Notes under the pieces: model-generated
The model's database searches: none
What the model saw: only the letters and a program-made list of their open reading frames with translations
Told to the model about the DNA's origin: nothing
Shown here: positions 23,814 to 30,823 of the stretch, piece by piece
Layout of the letters: every line of letters begins with the position of its first letter
Numbering within the stretch: position 1 is the stretch's first letter
Assembly: GCF_029626265.1 (NCBI RefSeq)
Contig: NZ_JARUBN010000001.1
Coordinates: forward strand, 4,336,001 to 4,400,000
Length of the DNA stretch: 64,000 nt
Source of the DNA: Micromonospora sp. WMMD1102
Lineage (GTDB): Bacteria; Actinomycetota; Actinomycetes; Mycobacteriales; Micromonosporaceae
Direction: 5' to 3'
Translations under genes and position numbers: made by a program

Positions 23814-25325
23814 CTACGGGCGTTCCAGGCCGAGGTACCGGTCGACGGTCTGGCTCCGCAGGGCCGCTGCGTCGATCAGTTGGTCCTTGATGACCCGCCC
23901 ATCCGGCCACTCCAGGATCAGCCGTAGCGTGCCCAGGAAGCCGCCGCCCGCGTTGCTGAGCGGCTGGACGGTCGCGCCCCGGCCGAGGTGGACCAGCTCC
24001 GGCCCTTCCTCACCGACGATGGCGAGGCCGGCCGCCGTGGCGGTGCCACCCCGGGCCAGGAACGGGATGTTCGGCGTACCGACCGACCCGCCACCGACCG
24101 TGGCACCCATGAACGACACCGACGGCAGTTGCAGCTCCAGGCTGTTCCACCGGCCGATGATCCAGTTCAGGGCGGATCGGAACGATTCCCGAATACCGTT
24201 CCACATACCCGACGCGGCACGGGAGATCCGGCTCGGCAACCCTCTGATGAAATCAACCATCGCGGTGAATTTGTCGACAACCCACCGGCCAGCGGATGTG
24301 GCACCGTTCTTGATCGAATTCCACACCGTGGCTGTCGTGTTGCCCAGTGAGCTGAAGGTATCGACGATCCATTGGTAGAGCGACGCCAGTGAGCCGATCA
24401 GCCACCCGGCAGCGATGATCGCGCCTTCGATGAACATCAGCATGTGGGTAAGAACGGTGTTCGCGCCCTCTCCACCGCTGGCGATGCTGCTGAGGAAAGA
24501 CGACATGGCAACGCCGATCTCCGGCAGATACTCCGCTAACGTCTCGAACAGCGGAACGCTTTGCTCGACGGCTTCTTTCAACCCCGGCATCATGTTGTCA
24601 CCGAATTTGGTGAGCGCTGGTGCGAGTTTATCGATTACCGGTGCGATCATGGCGCCGATCTCTTTGAGACCGGGTCCCCACCGCTCGATCGCATCGCCGA
24701 AGGTGTCCGCTGCCCTGATCAGCGGCCCCTTGAACGGCTCGGCGAACCCGGTCAGGGCTTCCTTGGCCCGGTCGCCGAACGTTGACCAGGCGGCGGCGAC
24801 CCTCGGGTCCTTGATGGCCTGCTTGATGCCAACGGCCAGGACACCGCCGCCGACGGCGAGGAGTACCCCGGCGGCCAGGGCGGCACCGAACGCGGCTGCC
24901 ATGGTGGCTGCCATGGTGGCGCCTACGGCGGCGAGGACGCCCTGTACCTGGGGTGGTAGGCCGCTAAATCCGCCACTGACGATGTTGGAGATCTTGGCAC
25001 CGAAGTCGGCTCCGAACCGGCCGAGGAACCCGAGAGCTGCCATGGCGCCAGCCGGACCGGCGCTCTTGCTGATGCCGTCGAACGGGGACACGAACCGGCC
25101 TCGGGCGTCACGAAGGCGACCGTCCGCGCCGCGCACCCATTCCTCGCCTGCCCGCTGGCCACCGGCGCCGAGGACCGCGGCCATGGCAACAGCGGTCGCG
25201 GCCGCTTCGGTCTCCATGTCCCGGCCGCCGCGGCGTACCTCCTGCCGGCCGTCGGCCATGCCCTTGCGGAGCTGGTCGTTGTCCGTTCGCAGGATGACCG
25301 AGAGTTCGCCGAGCCTGAGCCCCAC
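23814..25325 (-). CDS. Phage tail tape-measure-like protein
   Basis: The 503-residue protein has the features of phage tape measure proteins: an N-terminal helix-rich part with DARGRFVSPFDG, a long Ala/Gly-rich hydrophobic stretch (about residues 128-163, including MAATMAAAFGAALAAGVLLA), a second hydrophobic region (about 288-318) followed by a run of aromatic and amphipathic helices (GLPSRISRAASGMWNGIRES), and the classic C-terminal motif RGGTATAAGLAIVGEEGPEL near residue 425. GTG 25325 follows AGGAGG by seven bases; the frame extends upstream as low complexity. It is the last gene of the minus-strand operon. No other tail gene is present. It may be a relic or a membrane-perturbing protein used in transfer. 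Confidence 0.8.
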   Translation of the reverse strand: MGLRLGELSVILRTDNDQLRKGMADGRQEVRRGGRDMETEAAATAVAMAAVLGAGGQRAGEEWVRGADGRLRDARGRFVSPFDGISKSAGPAGAMAALGFLGRFGADFGAKISNIVSGGFSGLPPQVQGVLAAVGATMAATMAAAFGAALAAGVLLAVGGGVLAVGIKQAIKDPRVAAAWSTFGDRAKEALTGFAEPFKGPLIRAADTFGDAIERWGPGLKEIGAMIAPVIDKLAPALTKFGDNMMPGLKEAVEQSVPLFETLAEYLPEIGVAMSSFLSSIASGGEGANTVLTHMLMFIEGAIIAAGWLIGSLASLYQWIVDTFSSLGNTTATVWNSIKNGATSAGRWVVDKFTAMVDFIRGLPSRISRAASGMWNGIRESFRSALNWIIGRWNSLELQLPSVSFMGATVGGGSVGTPNIPFLARGGTATAAGLAIVGEEGPELVHLGRGATVQPLSNAGGGFLGTLRLILEWPDGRVIKDQLIDAAALRSQTVDRYLGLERP

Positions 25326-25335
25326 GGGGTGCCTC

Positions 25336-25749
25336 CTACTTCGCGTTCTGCCAGGCGGCCAGCTCCGGGCCGAGCAGGTCGTCATGGGCCGGGCAGTCCG
25401 CCTCGTGCGGGATCGGCATGTGCGCGGTGCCCTGCTCGGCGGCGGCGGCCTGTACGGCGGTCGGTGCGGGCCGCTGAGCACCGCACGGGCACCGGCCCAG
25501 GGCGGCGGCCACCCGACGCCGCCGGAGCCCTTCAGCGAGCGCTGGAGAGGCGTCGGCGGGGATGACGGGCACCTCGGTCACGGCGGGGAGGCCGTCGACG
25601 ACGATGGCGACCGGCTCGGTAACGAGCTGCCGCACCGACGGGCCGGACGGCTTCCGGCGGCCGGCCTTGGCCAGGGCACGCCGGTCCCGGCGGCTGGTCG
25701 GGCCGGCGTCGACCTGGAGCCGACCGTCCGGGGTCCGGGACGTCGACAC
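25336..25749 (-). CDS. Hypothetical element protein with Cys/His cluster (137 residues)
   Basis: The N-terminal half is basic and disordered (SRRDRRALAKAGRRKPSGP). The C-terminal half carries RCPCGAQRPAP and MPIPHEADCPAHDDL, giving CxC, Cys and two His residues able to bind zinc. It ends ten bases before the tape-measure-like start and begins just after the coiled-coil gene stop, so the three are one transcript. In a phage this slot before the tape measure often holds tail assembly chaperones, but the sequence gives no support for that identity. Confidence 0.6.
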   Translation of the reverse strand: MSTSRTPDGRLQVDAGPTSRRDRRALAKAGRRKPSGPSVRQLVTEPVAIVVDGLPAVTEVPVIPADASPALAEGLRRRRVAAALGRCPCGAQRPAPTAVQAAAAEQGTAHMPIPHEADCPAHDDLLGPELAAWQNAK

Positions 25750-25751
25750 GG

Positions 25752-26708
25752 TCAGCCCTGCCCGGCCGGCGCGGCGTCGACCTGCTCGACCGGGTACCCC
25801 TTCCGGCGGAAGTAGGCCAGAGCCCGGCGCCCCTCATCGGTGTCGGTGGTGACCGTGCCGATGCCGGCAGCGAACCGGACGCCCGCGATCACCTCGTTGA
25901 CCGGGTCCCGGTACGACCGGCCTTCACCGTCTCGCCCAGTCCGGAACGCCTCGATCCGGTACCTCCCAACCGGCTCCGCCGGTACGGGTGCCGCCTCCTG
26001 CTCGCTGCCGGGGGCGAGCTGCGGGTACGCGCGGGCGGTCTGGTGCGCGGCTGACGCGGCCGTCTGCGCCGTCTCGCCGTGTTCGAGGCGCATCGTGCGG
26101 GCCAGGCCCGGATCGTCGGCCAGCGCCCCGTTCAGGGCCGCCAGAACCGCCGAGACAGGCGGCACCCGCCACATGGTGCGCCGCCTGCCGTCCGGGTCGA
26201 TCACAGCGAACTTCGCGGCGGAATCCCCGTACGCGGACCGGGCCAGCCCAGCAGCATGCAACAGGTTGGTCTCCCCGTGCTGCTGGGCCTCTTCGAGTAC
26301 CGCGCCAGCCTGCGGGGCCAGGATCTCCAACTGCTCCTGGTCGGCTTCCACCACGGCGTACAGGTGGCGCAGCGACGTGACCGCAGCACCGTACGCGGCG
26401 ACGACCGCGCCGTCGTCGAGGGTGAGTTGCCGGACTGCCTGCCCCATCTGGGCGTACATCTCGTGGCGGGCGGCGATCATCGCCTCATCGGCCCGACGGC
26501 GTGCGGCATCGACGCGGAGGGCGGCGAACTCGACCAGCTCGCGGGCGTCGCGTAGCTCGGCCGGCCGTATGTCGGGGTCACCGGCCCGGACGCGCTCTTC
26601 GAGGGCGGCGAGGAGGTCGGCGGCTTCCCGGTGCTCCCGGGTCGCGGCCTGGATCTCCTGCTCTCCGGCGGTGGCGGCCCGTATCCCGGACTCGATCACG
26701 TTGGTCAC
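25752..26708 (-). CDS. Hypothetical coiled-coil element protein (318 residues)
   Basis: Residues 5-150 are a long, Ala/Glu-rich helical region with heptad-like spacing (REHREAADLLAALEERVRAG, RRRADEAMIAARHEMYAQMG, VVEADQEQLEILAPQAGAVL). The C-terminal third is a mixed domain with PVGRYRIEAFRTGRDGEGRS and a final ALAYFRRKGYPVEQV. Tape-measure partners and phage structural proteins can look like this, but I recognise no family. GTG 26708 overlaps the preceding stop (GTGA). Confidence 0.6.
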   Translation of the reverse strand: MTNVIESGIRAATAGEQEIQAATREHREAADLLAALEERVRAGDPDIRPAELRDARELVEFAALRVDAARRRADEAMIAARHEMYAQMGQAVRQLTLDDGAVVAAYGAAVTSLRHLYAVVEADQEQLEILAPQAGAVLEEAQQHGETNLLHAAGLARSAYGDSAAKFAVIDPDGRRRTMWRVPPVSAVLAALNGALADDPGLARTMRLEHGETAQTAASAAHQTARAYPQLAPGSEQEAAPVPAEPVGRYRIEAFRTGRDGEGRSYRDPVNEVIAGVRFAAGIGTVTTDTDEGRRALAYFRRKGYPVEQVDAAPAGQG

Positions 26709-26884
26709 TGTTGGTCATCTCCCTGCTCGGTCGTGGTGGTGCGGCGGCCGAGGCCGAAGGACATGCGCCAGTTGGCGCCGTTGTCGGCGGTGCCCCAGGC
26801 TGCGCGGGCGTCGGCCTGCCGCTGGTCTGCCTGCTCGACGGCGGCTGCCAGGCGGTCACCAACGGCCTGTTCGAGAGTGGTCAC
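26705..26884 (-). CDS. Small hypothetical protein (59 residues)
   Basis: The product is one helix (TTLEQAVGDRLAAAVEQADQ, then RQADARAAWGTADNG) with a Thr/Gln-rich tail. GTG 26884 is preceded by GGAGG with six-base spacing and overlaps the previous gene's end (26881). The stop overlaps the coiled-coil gene start. Function unknown. Confidence 0.55.
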   Translation of the reverse strand: MTTLEQAVGDRLAAAVEQADQRQADARAAWGTADNGANWRMSFGLGRRTTTTEQGDDQQ

Positions 26885-27327
26885 CGGGTGCCTCCGTACC
26901 GGTAGTGGTCGAGGCTCGCCACGTCGACGAGCCAGGTTCGGCGGCCGGCCCGGCGGGCGCTCACTCCACCGGACCGGCACAACCGGCGCACGAACTGGAC
27001 GGAGCAGCCGAGGACGGCAGCCGCTTCGGTCGTGCTGATCTCCACCTTGGGCCCTGCCGGTGTCGGGGTTTCGGTAGCGAACTCGGCGGCCTGGTCGTGG
27101 TGGTGCTCGGCACGGGCCAGGACGAAGAGCAGTTCCCTGGCGGCGGCGCTGGGCGCTCCGCCGTCGCTGCGGATGTGCTCCCGAAGGACTTCGACGAGGA
27201 AGCGACGTACCGGCTTGGCCAGGTGCGCGGGAACGATCACGGACCCGTCGGCCAGCTCGACGGGTCCACTCAGCGGATTCCGCTGCACGCCTTGTTTCTC
27301 CTGGTCAGGCGGCATGTGGTCACGCAC
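26881..27327 (-). CDS. Helix-turn-helix (MerR/excisionase-type) protein
   Basis: The 148-residue protein has a variable helical N-terminus (LAKPVRRFLVEVLREHI, then ARELLFVLARAEHHHDQ) and a C-terminal excisionase-type winged helix: ISTTEAAAVLGCSVQFVRRL and RRAGRRTWLVDVASLDHYRY. Such domains occur in Xis and plasmid DNA-binding proteins. Two starts are possible: GTG 27327 overlapping the preceding gene, or ATG 27315; neither has a good ribosome binding site. It may act in excision or transcription control with the separate Xis-like protein. Confidence 0.68.
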   Translation of the reverse strand: MRDHMPPDQEKQGVQRNPLSGPVELADGSVIVPAHLAKPVRRFLVEVLREHIRSDGGAPSAAARELLFVLARAEHHHDQAAEFATETPTPAGPKVEISTTEAAAVLGCSVQFVRRLCRSGGVSARRAGRRTWLVDVASLDHYRYGGTR

Positions 27328-27592
27328 TGGCCACGGTGTCGCGCTGCTCCTGGTCGTCGTCGAGGCCGGGGAACTGGCGGCGGATCGCGGCCGGCAGCTC
27401 GCGGGCCGGCACGGCGGCGAGGTTGCCCGGGTTCCGGATCAGGTTGACCTGATGCCGGAGCCGGGCGACAGCGGCCCGCCGGCCGGCCGGGGTCGCGGTG
27501 ACCGCGTCGGCGGCCAGCTCGGCGGCACGCCGGATCGTCGCCTGCTCCGCCTCGGTCGCGGGCCGCATCCTGGTGCGGCGACGGCCAGCCAT
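27320..27592 (-). CDS. Hypothetical helical element protein (90 residues)
   Basis: The product starts MAGRRRTRMRPATEAEQATI and is mainly helical (AAELAADAVTATPAGRRAAV, then ARLRHQVNLIRNPGNLAAVP). It is basic and ends with an acidic DDDQEQRDTVASA tail. The ATG shares a base with the preceding stop (TGATG), so translation is coupled. No family recognised. Confidence 0.55.
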   Translation of the reverse strand: MAGRRRTRMRPATEAEQATIRRAAELAADAVTATPAGRRAAVARLRHQVNLIRNPGNLAAVPARELPAAIRRQFPGLDDDQEQRDTVASA

Positions 27593-28080
27593 CACGACCG
27601 GCCCAGCCGGGCACGAAGCGGCGGCAGCGCGTTGGCGTTCGCGGCCCGGCGGGCGGCCCGGAGACGGCGTGCACGGCGTCGGGCACCGCCGGGGGTGGAC
27701 TGGACCAGCGACGGGCCGGCAACGTCCTCCAGGAACGCCGCCAGCTCGTCGACAGCCGTCCGCCGGCCCGCCGGGGTGTACCCGGCCGGGATCGTCAACG
27801 CGTACGCCAAAGCAGCGAGCAGGGCGCTGGTCGGGCGGATGCGGCCCGTCTCCAGGCGTTCGATGGTGCGGGGGTGGCAGCCCGCCAGGCCGGCAAGGGC
27901 ACGCTGCGACAGCCGCGCCGCACGGCGGCGGGTCCGGACAGCGGCACCGACGGTGGCGCGGATTCGGGCCTGCTCTACCGGGTCTGGTGTGCCGGACCGG
28001 TTCCGGGCGGGTACCGGCGCAACGCGGGCGGCTGACACGCGCGGGGCAGGAACCGAGGCCCGGGGCGACACGTTGGTCAT
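27592..28080 (-). CDS. XRE-type helix-turn-helix regulator (162 residues)
   Basis: Residues 42-95 form a lambda-repressor-like domain: AVRTRRRAARLSQRALAGLA, GCHPRTIERLETGRIRPTSA and LLAALAYALTIPAGYTPAG. The recognition helix is CHPRTIERLETG. A disordered N-terminus and a very Arg-rich C-terminus flank it. It lies between the helicase-loader gene and small genes of the same operon, so it may control the replication operon in cis. The start ATG is five bases after the loader stop. Confidence 0.75.
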   Translation of the reverse strand: MTNVSPRASVPAPRVSAARVAPVPARNRSGTPDPVEQARIRATVGAAVRTRRRAARLSQRALAGLAGCHPRTIERLETGRIRPTSALLAALAYALTIPAGYTPAGRRTAVDELAAFLEDVAGPSLVQSTPGGARRRARRLRAARRAANANALPPLRARLGRS

Positions 28081-28085
28081 GCCGG

Positions 28086-28814
28086 CTACGCCACCTGGCC
28101 AACGCGGCGTCGGTCCGGTCCGTCGAGCACCACGATGCGGCAGCTCTCGGCCAGTCGGGAGGCGATCCGGTCGCCGATCGAGTCGCGCAGCTCGGCGACG
28201 CCGAGGTTGGTCGTGAAGATGCTGGGCCGCATGTCCAGGTATCGGCCGTCGATGAGCCGGTACGTGGTCTCTTCGACCCACTCCGAGGTCTTGCCGACCC
28301 CGAGGTCGTCGAGGAGGAGTAGGCCGGCTTCCCGGTAGTGCTCGACTCGGCGCTCTGGCTTTCCGCCCGGTTCGGGGCGTAGGGAGGCGAGTAGGTCGGG
28401 GAAGCGGGTGGCGATCCAGTCGCGGCCGGGCAGCTCGGGGGCGACGGTGCGGAGGGCGCCGTACGCCTGGTGGGTCTTGCCGACGCCGACCGGGCCGAGC
28501 AGGAGCAGCGACGGGGCGTGCTCGGGGTCCTTGACGACGGTGGCGGTCCAGTCGAGGACGGCGGGGTGGTCGGCTTGGGCGTCGCGGTAGCGGCGGGGGA
28601 ATCGGCGGTCGCAGTCGCGGCGTACCCGTTCGGTGTGGATCTCCCATCGGGCGTTGGGGTCGACGGCCTTCCGCTCACCCGCGCAGGGTCCGCAGTACGC
28701 GGCGGGGTTGCCGGGGTGGTCGGGGCACTCGCCGGGTTTGGCCACGGGCAGGGGTGCGATGGCGAGCGGCCTGGTTCGGGGTAGGAGCTGGCTCAGGGGG
28801 GTCGGCTCGGGCAT
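28086..28814 (-). CDS. DnaC/IstB-like ATPase, putative helicase loader
   Basis: The 242-residue protein has a small N-terminal Cys/His cluster (CPDHPGN, then CGPCAGE, about residues 35-50) and an AAA+ domain with Walker A LLLLGPVGVGKTHQAYG near residue 105, Walker B LLLLDDLGVGKTSEWVEE near 162, sensor I IFTTNLG and a sensor II/Arg-finger region (GDRIASRLAESCRIVVL). This is the DnaC/IstB/P-loop loader family that delivers replicative helicase to an origin. Its gene starts on the stop of the initiator gene (TGATG). The initiator-loader pair recalls phage lambda O-P and fits theta-type replication. Confidence 0.88.
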   Translation of the reverse strand: MPEPTPLSQLLPRTRPLAIAPLPVAKPGECPDHPGNPAAYCGPCAGERKAVDPNARWEIHTERVRRDCDRRFPRRYRDAQADHPAVLDWTATVVKDPEHAPSLLLLGPVGVGKTHQAYGALRTVAPELPGRDWIATRFPDLLASLRPEPGGKPERRVEHYREAGLLLLDDLGVGKTSEWVEETTYRLIDGRYLDMRPSIFTTNLGVAELRDSIGDRIASRLAESCRIVVLDGPDRRRVGQVA

Positions 28815-29632
28815 CACAGGTTCCCTCGGTAGTGGGCTGCGGGGTCTGCCGGGTCGCGGTACGGCTGGTGGCCGTTCTGGCGGCTGTTGCCGTTTCCGGC
28901 TCGCTCGGTCTTCCACTTCTGGGCGTTGCGCATCCAGGTGCGCCAGGCGGCGATCCAGTCGGCCTTGATGGCTTTGGCGCCGGTGGCGGCCCGCCAGTGG
29001 TCGACGAAGTTCGCGGTCTCGATCGCGATGTCGACGTCGGGGGTGTGCTCGCGGTACCAGGCGCGCATGCGGTCGTCGACGGCGAAGTTCTCCGGTACCC
29101 GGGTGCCCCGGGTCGACTTCGCCGTCTGGTCCCGTTCCGGGACTGGTCCGGCTCCCGGACTAGTCAGGTCCCCATGTACTTCATTGGTCTGGGTGGTCTG
29201 GACAAGGTCTGGATCGTGTCCCGTTCCGGGACTAGTCCGGTCCCGCTCCGGGACTAGTCTGCGTCCCGCTCCCGGACTAGTCCCGCTCTGGGACTGGTCC
29301 GGTTCCGGGACTAGTCCCAGAGCGGGACTAGCCTGGTCAGGAGTCTTCAGCCGATATCGGGTGCGCTCCTTGTCGGCCCAGGCGCGGGCAACGGTAGGGC
29401 GCAGCCGATCGAGCCAGTTCCCTTCCTCGGCGGCTGTCAGGGCCCGGGCAACGGTAGATCGGCCGAGACCGGTTGCCTTGGCCAGTCCGGTCAACGATGG
29501 CGTGTGCTCGGCTGGCGTGACGCCGGCTGGCCAGTCGGCGACCACGGCCAGGGTGAGCAGAGCGTGCCGTACTGGCGCGGCCAGGTCGGACGCCAGTACG
29601 GCACGCTCAAACGCCCATCGTGGATTCGTCAC
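28814..29632 (-). CDS. Replication initiator (helix-turn-helix, lambda O-like layout)
   Basis: The 272-residue protein has a winged-helix at about residues 40-80 (SLTGLAKATGLGRSTVARAL), a Ser/Pro/Arg-rich linker at about 102-167 built of repeats (LVPERDRTSPG-like units), and a C-terminal domain (FAVDDRMRAWYREHTPDVDI, then FVDHWRAATGAKAIKADWIA and AWRTWMRNAQ) typical of phage and plasmid replication initiators. The repeats in the linker are DNA repeats that look like iterons, so the gene probably contains its own origin. GTG 29632 is near a weak GAAGAG. It pairs with the downstream loader gene. Confidence 0.78.
   Translation of the reverse strand: MTNPRWAFERAVLASDLAAPVRHALLTLAVVADWPAGVTPAEHTPSLTGLAKATGLGRSTVARALTAAEEGNWLDRLRPTVARAWADKERTRYRLKTPDQASPALGLVPEPDQSQSGTSPGAGRRLVPERDRTSPGTGHDPDLVQTTQTNEVHGDLTSPGAGPVPERDQTAKSTRGTRVPENFAVDDRMRAWYREHTPDVDIAIETANFVDHWRAATGAKAIKADWIAAWRTWMRNAQKWKTERAGNGNSRQNGHQPYRDPADPAAHYRGNL
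29130..29327. repeat. Iteron-like 19-bp repeats inside the initiator gene (candidate origin)
   Basis: The unit is close to TCCCGCTCCGGGACTAGTC. Full or partial copies are at 29130-29148, 29150-29165 (partial), 29219-29237, 29241-29259, 29264-29282, 29281-29299, 29299-29316 (partial) and, inverted, 29309-29327. Each copy contains a core TCCGGGA palindrome and ends GACTAGTC or GACTGGTC. A gap of about 50 bp (29166-29218) separates two groups. Such a series inside an initiator gene fits an origin with iterons, as in lambda O. Confidence 0.7.
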
Positions 29633-29726
29633 GCTCTTCTGCTCTCGTTCGTGCTTGATGACCGATCAAGTACCGCCGATTTTCGAGCTTGTGAGCTGCG
29701 GCGATGCGGCGGCATCTCACGGCGTC

Positions 29727-29954
29727 TCACTCAGGGGTGGCGTTCAGCGCTGCCAGGATCGAGCTGGTTACGACCGTGGTGCGGCGGCCGACCTTGAGGG
29801 TCCGGGCGGGAAAGGTGCCAAGACGGATGGACTCGTAGGCGTGACTGCGGCCGACACCGAGGGCGGCGGCGGCCAGTTCGACGCTGACCGTCGCGGGCCA
29901 CGCCCGGATCTCGTCGAGCGTTGGGCCCTTCGCGGGGCGGAGCTTGGTGGACAT
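29727..29954 (-). CDS. xis: Excisionase-like helix-turn-helix protein
   Basis: The 75-residue protein is a small winged-helix of the excisionase/AlpA type: VSVELAAAALGVGRSHAYES, IRLGTFPARTLKVGRRTTVV. The GRSHAYESIRLGTFPARTLKVG pattern is usual in Xis proteins of actinobacterial elements. AGGATGA upstream supports ATG 29954; a longer frame from 30026 is unlikely. It is divergent from the XRE-integrase operon. It is the best Xis candidate and is probably expressed as the leader of the replication operon. Confidence 0.8.
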   Translation of the reverse strand: MSTKLRPAKGPTLDEIRAWPATVSVELAAAALGVGRSHAYESIRLGTFPARTLKVGRRTTVVTSSILAALNATPE

Positions 29955-30067
29955 GGAGTCATCCTGTTCCGTCTCTAGGACGCAAGAGTGCGTCACTGGG
30001 ACTGGACTGCCCGGACAGGATGGCACGGCATGGACACCCCGTCAACAAGGCGGTAGCGTGCGTCCCT

Positions 30068-30823
30068 GTGACAGAACCTCTCGGGTTGGGAGACACGCTC
30101 TCCGCTCAGGTCCGCCGGTACCGACTCGCGAAGGGCTGGAGCGTGCGCCAGCTCGCCGAGGAGTGTCAGCGCCTCGGCATGCCAGAACTGACCGAGGCGT
30201 CACTTGGCAACATCGAGCGTGGCCAGAAGGAGGGCGCCAAGCGAGGCATTCGCCGCGTGACCGCCGAAGAGCTGGTTGTGCTCGCCGTTGCCCTCGACGC
30301 GACCCCGCTGCAACTCATGTACCCCTTCGATAAGGTCCGGGCCGTCAAGGTCCTGCCGAGCGTGGAAGCGGGCGCATGGGACGCTGCAGCCTGGTTCGCG
30401 GGTCGGGCAGCATTCCCCCGTCCCGAAGCGTTCGATCCGGAGTTCGGGGTGTACGAGAAGGGCTCCGTGGCCGTCGAGCTGTGGGAGCAGCACGAGCGGC
30501 AGCTCTTCGAGTGGCGCATCCGCAGCCACCAGGCCAAGCAGGCCGATCGGCGGGCACCGCACGCCGCCGATCCCGACGAGGCCGTGAAGGCACACCGTAG
30601 AGCCGAGCAGGTCGCTAACAGCCTGTGGGAGATCCGCCGGCAGATGCGGCAACACAAGATCCTCACGCCCGAACTGCCCGAAGAGCTGCGGTACATCGAC
30701 ACCGACAAGACCCCCCTGAACCGGGCCGTCGAGCAGCGTCTCCGGTCCGACTACCCGGATCAATGGGTCGATGAAGACCAGGAGGAGGCTGCAAGGGGTG
30801 GCAGATCCGATCAAGCGGGTTGA
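30068..30823 (+). CDS. XRE-family helix-turn-helix regulator (251 residues)
   Basis: Residues 10-80 form a Cro/C1-type domain: LSAQVRRYRLAKGWSVRQLA, ECQRLGMPELTEASLGNIER, then EGAKRGIRRVTAEELVVLAV. The remainder is a long helical domain (FEWRIRSHQAKQADRRAPHA, RAEQVANSLWEIRRQMRQHK) with no clear family. GTG 30068 has no ribosome binding site, but TAGCGT (30051-30056) lies about a dozen bases before it. It may be a leaderless transcript, common in actinomycetes. It overlaps the integrase gene and is divergent from xis, so it may set the choice between integration and excision. Confidence 0.78.
   Translation: MTEPLGLGDTLSAQVRRYRLAKGWSVRQLAEECQRLGMPELTEASLGNIERGQKEGAKRGIRRVTAEELVVLAVALDATPLQLMYPFDKVRAVKVLPSVEAGAWDAAAWFAGRAAFPRPEAFDPEFGVYEKGSVAVELWEQHERQLFEWRIRSHQAKQADRRAPHAADPDEAVKAHRRAEQVANSLWEIRRQMRQHKILTPELPEELRYIDTDKTPLNRAVEQRLRSDYPDQWVDEDQEEAARGGRSDQAG

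Noticed and set aside
27592..28678. Long minus-strand frames opposite to and over the helicase loader gene
   Set aside because: Ser/Pro/Arg/Thr-rich frame shadows of the loader; only their 3' ends (the XRE and 90-residue genes) look real.
29130..29327. Repeat array could be a CRISPR array
   Set aside because: Units are 19 bp with spacings of 0-5 bp in most cases, partly overlapping and one inverted, lying within a coding frame; no cas genes are present.
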